Positions 24,032-64,000 of a stretch of DNA of 64,000 nucleotides are shown one piece after another (position 1 is the first letter of the stretch; the number at the start of each line of letters is the position of its first letter). The position numbers and the translations under genes were made by a program. This DNA is from Corticium candelabrum (lineage: Eukaryota; Porifera; Homoscleromorpha; Homosclerophorida; Plakinidae), in assembly GCF_963422355.1 (NCBI RefSeq), contig NC_085106.1:5310308-5374307 (forward strand). The letters are read 5' to 3'. The notes under the pieces are model-generated. The model worked only from the letters and a program-made list of their open reading frames with translations, was not told the DNA's origin and did not search any database.

Positions 24032-25025
24032 CGTATCTAGTTTGGATACCGTCTAGATTTGGGCGCCAGATCTTGGTCCAACGCAATTGTCTAAGTATGA
24101 AATCTAGGGCAATGTAGAGACGTTAGGTAACTATTGAAATACATAGAAACATGACAAGGCCTGTCCACACTTGCAACTCGATCAGATAGCGATCCATCCA
24201 ATCCACATCGCGAGGTGGCTTCGATCGCAATCCGATCGGTTGAATCCAATTATAAATAGTGGGCGTTACCTTCACGTACACTACGCGTGTAGTCGGAACA
24301 TCTAGCACTCCTCGCTCGTCTTTGTTCTCGCTCACCTTACGTCGCTGTATCAGCGCTTTCCACAAGCAAAGAAGCCACACGTACACATCGATCATCAGTC
24401 ACGTGGTATCGAAATAAGGCAGAGGTATCGTTTTTCAAAGTGCAGTGTGGACGCTTGCTATCCCAATCCGATCTCGATCAGCAGGATCGAGATCCGATCT
24501 CAATCAGCAGGATCGAGATCGAATCGCGATCCATTCTGGTCTAGTGTGGACAGGCCTTTAACAGTTGATTTTAGCACTAGACGTCGAGATTCCATGCTCA
24601 AAATCTTTACAGAGTGTCTAAATTTGCTCAGAAAATGACGAGCGTATCAGGCATCCGAAACTAGAGGGCGCGACGTCACCCAACTCTGACGACTACCACG
24701 GCTACGCACGGAACACGACGCTGCCGACACGATTGTTTAGAAGATGATATGTTAGGCTACTGCAACAAATAGATTCGGTTTGTGTCTGTGCTTTGGTAGC
24801 TCTACACGAGAGGCCATCCGAAACTAGAGGTATTTGTCCTGGTCTAAAGGTAGGGCGTGGAAGAGCTTTAGTCGAGTCTCGTTCTCGCTAGGCCAAATCC
24901 ATTGATTGTCACGGATCAAGAATAGTTACCTAACGTCTCTCTGTTGCCATATATTTCATACTTAGACAATATCGTTGGACCAAGATCTCGTGTCCGAATC
25001 TAGACGGTATCCGAAACTAGATACT
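24032..25025. mobile_element. ~1-kb element with ~105-bp terminal inverted repeats
   Basis: The 5' end at 24032 (GTATCTAGTTTGGATACCGT...) and the 3' end at 25025, read in reverse (GTATCTAGTTTCGGATACCG), match over about 105 bp to GACGTTAGGTAACTATT. The inner part contains a second complete MITE (24155-24558) and two further copies of the phrase CATCCGAAACTAGAGG (about 24650 and 24810). Non-coding. Confidence 0.78.
24155..24558. mobile_element. Nested MITE with AAGGCCTGTCCACACT ends
   Basis: Both ends carry AAGGCCTGTCCACACT in inverted orientation (24155-24170 and 24543-24558). The subterminal regions are full of GATCGAGATC/GATCGCGATC-type motifs on both sides. It lies wholly inside the 24032-25025 element, so it is the younger insertion. 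Target duplication is not clear. Confidence 0.75.
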
Positions 25026-25317
25026 CTACATAATGCTTTAACGCTAGAGAACTAAATAAAAGATGAACAAGCACAACTATGATCAATGTAGTTGCAGCTA
25101 CCTCAGAAAGCGGTGTTTTGATTGGTAACAACGTGGCACCGCAAATGTGGAGTGGATTACGAAAAGGAGCATACTCCAACCATCTATTACGTAGTATATC
25201 AGCTCAAGATGCACACACAACTTCTACGTAGCCACTCACCCGTCAGGAATAGTCCACATCGTAAACGCAAACTTGTCTTTTTTTGCGCATGCGCATGTGC
25301 ATAGACCAATAACCTGT

Positions 25318-26010
25318 TTATTTGCGAGCGAGCGAAGCGAGCGAGTTTTCTCTAATGTGTCAAAGGGGTACACTGAGTGTCCGTCCGTCCGTCCGTCCGT
25401 GCGCCACCACCCCTACCCCCGGGGAATCGTTTAGGAATTGATAAATTCGAATCGTTCTTTGCTAGTTTTGAAGAAGGTAAACATACAATAGTTTAGGTCA
25501 TGTGACGTCATCACTAGAGATGTTTCTATGGAAACTATGCTCACTTATGTGACTGCGTTTCACCACCCCTACACCCAGGGGACAGCTGTTACGAATTGAT
25601 CATTTTGAATAATTGTTTGTTTTCCTCGATGGGTGTAAACAATTGATACTTCACGTTATGTGACGTCACTCTGATTATTGCTATGGCAACAAGATTGAAC
25701 TAGGCGTAAGCAACATTTTAATTAACTTATATAGCGTCTGAGTTGCTGTAATAACTGTTTCTGTGACAGTTAACGCTGTTCCTAGCTAATAATAATTAGC
25801 TAATGTAATTAAAGTTAGCAACTGCTAACATCGCCATGAAAACATTGCTCACTTAATTCGCGTTTTACTGTGCGTTGCGCACCACTCCTAGTTACGTATA
25901 CCCACCCCACCAGCGAATTGAAGAACAGTAGTCTAGACGTCTACACTGTTGGCTAGGCGCTTCTCCGTTAGCTTGACACTTTATGTGACGTCATCGCTAG
26001 ACACCATTGA
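25318..26010. repeat. Three diverged ~160-bp units, each with a TGACGTCA site
   Basis: The block starts with a (GCGA)n-like run (25325-25345) and a (TCCG)n run (25378-25402). Three related units follow, beginning CACCACCCCTAC at about 25405 and 25562 and CACCACTCCTA at about 25880. Each contains (A/T)TGTGACGTCA (25500, 25660, 25985), a perfect CRE-type octamer, and GCTCACTTA appears before units 2 and 3. It may be an old tandem duplication or the body of a repeat element. No gene is seen. Confidence 0.6.
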
Positions 26011-26167
26011 CTGAAGAAAGCGCGCAAAGCACACAGTTCAAAAAAATTGAAGAAAACAAGTCACTTACGACAGTAAAGGGTTTATTAATTGTACGAAGCT
26101 GTTTCGAACAAAACTGATTTGCTGTCCATCGAGTGCATTCAGCACTAGGTAGCTAGTCTACCCGTAC

Positions 26168-26366
26168 GACGTCTAAATCTACTGAGTGAAATATTGATCA
26201 CTGTTAGTTAGACTCATAGTACTTCACACATTAGGAGGACGTCTAAATCTACTGAGTGAAATATTGATCACGGTTAGAATCATAGTACTTCACACATTAG
26301 GAGGACTTCTAAATCTAGTTGAGTGCAATATTGATCAAGGTTAGACTCATGATACTTCACACATTA
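26168..26366. repeat. Three tandem copies of a ~66-bp unit
   Basis: Units at about 26168-26237, 26238-26303 and 26304-26366 share GACGTCTAAATCTACTGAGT, ATATTGATCA and TACTTCACACATTA. They are near-identical, so the duplication is recent. The block lies about 0.6 kb downstream of the SMC5 stop codon. Confidence 0.9.
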
Positions 26367-26991
26367 ATTATCTAGAGAGTGATCAGTTTTGTGGCAGCTT
26401 TCGATAGTTGTGAGCTGTATACGTGAGTATTATCTAGATAGGTGTGTTTATTACTTCACACATGGATCGCAATGAAATCTCATTGTCGAGCCTTTCTAAC
26501 TATTACTAAAAGAAAACGAGACTCAAGGCAAACGTATCTTCCAAATTTTCCTCAGTATCCTAACGTACATCGATGGCACATGCATGCGCATGCGCAAAGT
26601 ACATGCAACAGTCGTGTTTGGCTTTTTGCCGCTTTGACTATGTAAATGCTGCCCGAATCAATGCGTCTGCAAGTTACTAGGATATCAAGCAGCAGCTCTC
26701 TTTTACTAAATACAGCTAGTATATAGAACAGAGTATTGTAGACGTTGTTTTAATTTCACTCTGCGGCTGTATAGTACGTGCTCGCTCGCACAGGTGGGAA
26801 TGTAATGAGCACCCATTATTATTTTAACAACAGTACTACAGTAGTAGTATCTTGTCTAGGTGTTTAGTCTCTCAACTTTATGGTCTTCAGCTAGAATGAA
26901 AGATAAAAGCTCTAATTCTATCAACTGCTGCAAACGAAGTCTTTTCTAGTTAGGAAATAGCTAATTCTCAACGAGCGCAACGTGGACGTTG

Positions 26992-60711
<33,720 letters not shown>

Positions 60712-61915
60712 CTGTACATAACAATCAGATTGTTAAGTCTTTCCAATCAAACAACGTTTAACAAACATAAACTTCAATCACAGTGCATTAAATATCATTT
60801 CATTCACCGACAAAGTTCAAATTCCCTGCACCCCAAAATGGCCAAAAATGATCCAACAATACATGAGGCTCTCCTCAAACTACTCCATTCAATTCAAACA
60901 AAATGCATAAAACTGCAACCATTTGACATTCTCATTCTGCCAAATATCTTAACTAAACCTCAGTGGAACTAAACAATTTAGCATGAGTACTGCATTGCAA
61001 AGGTAGCATGTAAACTGCATGTGCTACGATTATTCAGAAGCATAACTCACGAGGTTATCAAATGGTTTTCCAAAAGCTAGCTCAAACATAGCTGCAAGAG
61101 CAACAGAAAATTAGAGAATAATTCACAATACATGTAGTTTCTTCCAATTGCTAAACTCCTGCATTGGCCAAAGGGCAATCCGAGATCTTCGGGGTGACGT
61201 AGACGGACTACACAGTATGTTGTACACGTAGCAAAGCAGAGTGGTAAATATACTGTAACTCAACAAAATTTTGTAAGCATCCAACTTTCATAAGTGATCT
61301 CAGGTTTACTAAAGTTAAATACTTACTAATTTTTGTCGGTCTCGGTTTTTAGTGACACTTCCCATAGTACTAATAATCATCACGTGTCCCTCATGACAGA
61401 CAGACGGACACCTGGTACAGGTGAGATATGACACATGCTTTAGCAGATATTTACGTGTGGTTTTGCATGTCCGCACGTGGACAACTGGTGAGATACTGCT
61501 AGGGCACATGCTTAGGCGCTTAGCAGATACTTAGGCGGTGTGGTACTGTGGTTTTGATTTTCTGCTGATTTCGTGTTGATGTTCTACACCAAAAAAGTGG
61601 CTACGTTCAACAAACGCAACTGAAAATTACCCTTCTCAAGACAGTCTGCACTGTAAATGTATATACTGAAGGTTCCACAACTTCGGATTTAGTGACATGT
61701 TTTATGAGCCCCAAGAGGTGTCGTTATATCAAATGTCTACTGTATCACATGTTGACGTGTGCACGAGGAAGGAAGGCGAGTGACCCTGCCGTGAGCTGGA
61801 TGTCGTAGTGTAGCAGTCGTTGAGTACAACTTCTGGTCACTCTGTGACGCCTGACAGTGACTCATGTCGCGTACAATTTGTACTTCATCTAAACTCTGAC
61901 AAAATTTTGTTGATT
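60712..61915. other. Upstream SMC5 intron and Gypsy 5' flank
   Basis: No SMC5 exon was recognised here. The Gypsy leader may begin in 61740-61920: the sequence CTGGCGACGAGGACGGGA at 61931 resembles the leader just before gag in K02A2.6-like elements, but no LTR pair is visible. Confidence 0.45.
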
Positions 61916-61919
61916 TACA

Positions 61920-63450
61920 GTACTACTTTTCTGGCGACGAGGACGGGATTATGGCTGAACAAGAACCAAACCCGGAAGAGGAAAGGCAGTAAGTGCCTCT
62001 GCAAGCGAGATCGGATTTCTCTTGAATAATCCTACCAGTCCGTAACTTTGAAGAGTACGAGGTGTTGTCCAGAATGGGGAGTCTACCAGGAGAGATTAGG
62101 ACAGTTATTCGTCGCAAACAGAATTGCATATGAAGATGTACACAGCAAGCATGCAATATTGCTAAATTCTTGCGGAAAGGCAACATGCCATCTGATTTGT
62201 AGCCTTGTAGCACCCCCAAAAAAACCACTTTATGAGAAGCGGCAAAGCACAATAGCCCGAAACCCACAGTGATGGTACAACGATACTTATTCAACACCCG
62301 TTCACCATAACCAGGTGAGGAAGTGGCAAAGTTTGTCGCTAAGTTACGAGAGATTTCAGAACACTGAGTTTGGGGACAGGCTGGACAAACATCTGCGCGA
62401 CCAACTTGTGGTTGGAATAGCAGATGAATGTGTGAAGCAAAGGTTATTCATGGACACAGCACTCATGTTTCAGAAAGCAATGGATATTGCACGTGGCATG
62501 AAAACCGCAAGAAAAAACGTGGAAGCAGTTCACAGCACTGTACCCCAAACTATGAGAGGCGAGAATACAAGTGGCCCATAAAGTCACAGTGAGAAAGGGG
62601 GAATCTGGAAAGTTGGGAAAGACACCCTGTTACAGATGTGGCAGCACCAGACATTCGGCAGGAAAGTTTCATTTCAAGGACAGTGAATGCCACTCATGCT
62701 GGGGGAGAGGGCACATTGCAAAGATGTGTTACTTTAAGAGAAAAGAAAAACAGGCAAGCAGGATCGCCATGAAAAAGAGACTACACAATACACAGAAAGT
62801 AGAGAAAGACAGCAACCAAGGAGTCAGAATCAGAGAAAGAGGAAGCATATTATGTGAATCACACGACAAAGAGATCAAAGAAATAGACCCCTCACAGTTC
62901 AGATAGTGGTGGAAGGTCGATGACTAGATATAGAGTTGGATACTGGGGCATCAGTGACCCTTATTTCGGAAAAGACCTACAGTACCACAACAATGGCCAA
63001 ATGGAAGAAAACCAGCTCTGAACTGACACGAACGAGGCTACATACCTACAGACGAGGTGATCCCACTGTTGGAAGAGCTAGAAGTCAAATTGAAATCAGG
63101 TCAAGAAAATGAAGAGGTTACCCTACCGCTCTTGGTGGTAAAAAGGGAAGGTGTCAGTATACTAGGATGAGACTGGTTGCAGGAAATCAACCTGGAATGG
63201 AAAGAGATTTTCAAAATATCATCTACTGGAATAGATCAAGTATTGAGGAGACACAAGAATCTTCTTGAACAGGGGCTGGGAACTTATAAAGGACCAGAAG
63301 CAAAAACCGTAGCTGCAGCAGTTAGCCCCAGGTTTTGCAAGGCCAGAAGCATACCATACGCTTTGCGAGAATGGGTCGAGGATCAGCTGAAACGACAAGA
63401 ATCTGACAGCATTGTCACCCCAGTGCAGGATACAAGGATTCGTGGTTAGA
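61920..63450 (+). pseudogene. Gypsy (K02A2.6-like) gag-protease-RT relic, 3' truncated
   Basis: Plus-strand coding pieces in order: a start with M-A-E-Q-E-P (61950); a gag core F-V-A-K-L-R-E-I-S-E-H, L-R-D-Q-L-V-V-G-I and F-Q-K-A-M-D-I-A-R (62320-62510); a double CCHC zinc knuckle C-Y-R-C-G-S-T-R-H / C-H-S-C-W-G-R-G-H-I-A-K-M-C (62625-62735), the first finger having lost its last Cys; a protease box L-D-T-G-A-S-V-T-L-I-S (62930-62970); and an RT start P-R-F-C-K-A-R-S-I-P-Y-A-L-R-E and I-V-T-P-V-Q (63330-63425). It stops at about 63447 before the RT catalytic core. Stops and frameshifts are frequent, so it cannot be active. It inserted opposite in sense to SMC5. Confidence 0.85.
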
Positions 63451-64000
63451 CAGACATCCATGAAAAGTTATCGGACATTCTAATTTTGGCTTGCAGCTGT
63501 GGCAGATGTAGTATCAATTTGTCTTTTCCCCTATTAATAAATCTAAATATTTATTAATATAAACTATAAATGCATATTTCATAAAAGTGACGGTAAAAAT
63601 TATGTGTGTGACAAAGCACAAAACGTTTGTACATGTGTTTTGCAGTTGCTTCTTTCATGTACACATCATGTACCTAAGTGTATGAACAAAATGTTAATAC
63701 CATCTAAAGCTGAGCACTTGGCAGTGTAGTGCAAGAAGGAAAAGAGAGACAGTGCATCTTACTAGGTGAATATGTTAGTAGGATAGTGTATCTGATCATG
63801 AACCCAATAGCTTGCTAAAGTACACATGAGAAAATAGTGCAATTGTAAGCAGATACTTACTATGGTTTTACAATGCCTTGTAAAGTGAGTTCTAAAGTAG
63901 TAAAGGCAACAGAACTAAAACTACGACTTAGACAATTCAGAATCTGAGTAATCAGGATCTTCAATAAAGCATGCGTCCCACTCTTGTAGTGCACAACTTG
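63451..64000. other. Right-edge sequence, possible minus-strand gene end
   Basis: AT-rich, no recognised repeat. At 63921-64000 a minus-strand frame enters from outside the window and ends with an acidic tail (E-D-P-D-Y-S-D-S-E-L-S-K-S, stop at 63921-63923). It could be the C-terminus of a gene beyond the window or chance; there is too little sequence to decide. Confidence 0.25.

Noticed and set aside
61050..61400. Two candidate exons with good splice sites (about 61050-61090 and ending about 61320, minus strand) as further SMC5 exons
   Set aside because: Their phases meet stops when joined to each other or to the 60636-60711 exon, and the peptides do not resemble SMC5.

Overview
This window is nuclear DNA from a eukaryote. 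Genes are split by GT-AG introns, intergenic sequence is AT-rich, microsatellites are long, and transposon relics are very dense. The recognisable genes (SMC5, DUSP11-type phosphatase, ARF GTPase) and the repeat types (tRNA-derived SINE, non-LTR retroelements with a C-terminal zinc motif, K02A2.6-like Gypsy, TIR MITEs, foldback elements, a THAP relic) suggest an invertebrate animal, possibly an early-branching one such as a sponge or cnidarian. The species cannot be fixed from sequence alone.

Layout. 1-5 kb: decayed retroelement pieces with GACA-type 3' tails. 5.4-6.2 kb: a foldback element made of short tandem units. 6.4-7.1 kb: the last four exons of a small plus-strand gene with a helix-turn-helix-like motif. 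7.7-9.8 kb: a minisatellite and nested inverted repeats with long TA and CA tracts. 11.1-12.0 kb: a complete four-exon ARF-family GTPase (plus strand). It faces, tail to tail, a DUSP11-like RNA phosphatase gene at 12.4-13.7 kb (minus strand). 14-26 kb: a transposon graveyard with several MITEs, a long minus-strand retroelement and tandem repeats.

From 27.0 to 60.7 kb the minus strand carries SMC5. I could place 22 exons that join in frame with no gap, about 712 codons. They run from the end of the first coiled coil through the hinge, second coiled coil and ABC-signature/Walker B head to the stop codon. The N-terminal head (Walker A) and most of the first coil are not in the window. One intron of about 15.4 kb (29558-44955) holds a possible nested coiled-coil gene and many transposon relics, including a TIR element with an OTU-protease relic. 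Other large introns hold a LINE relic, SINEs, MITEs and the longest CA tract.

61.9-63.45 kb is a 3'-truncated Gypsy gag-protease-RT relic. The real genes have housekeeping roles: chromosome maintenance (SMC5), RNA 5'-end phosphatase activity (DUSP11) and membrane traffic signalling (ARF). They show no sign of acting as one system. The most unusual protein is the ARF: it carries Arg in place of the catalytic switch II Gln and has a C-terminal extension of about 45 residues. I found no CRISPR array, rRNA, functional tRNA or new multigene system.
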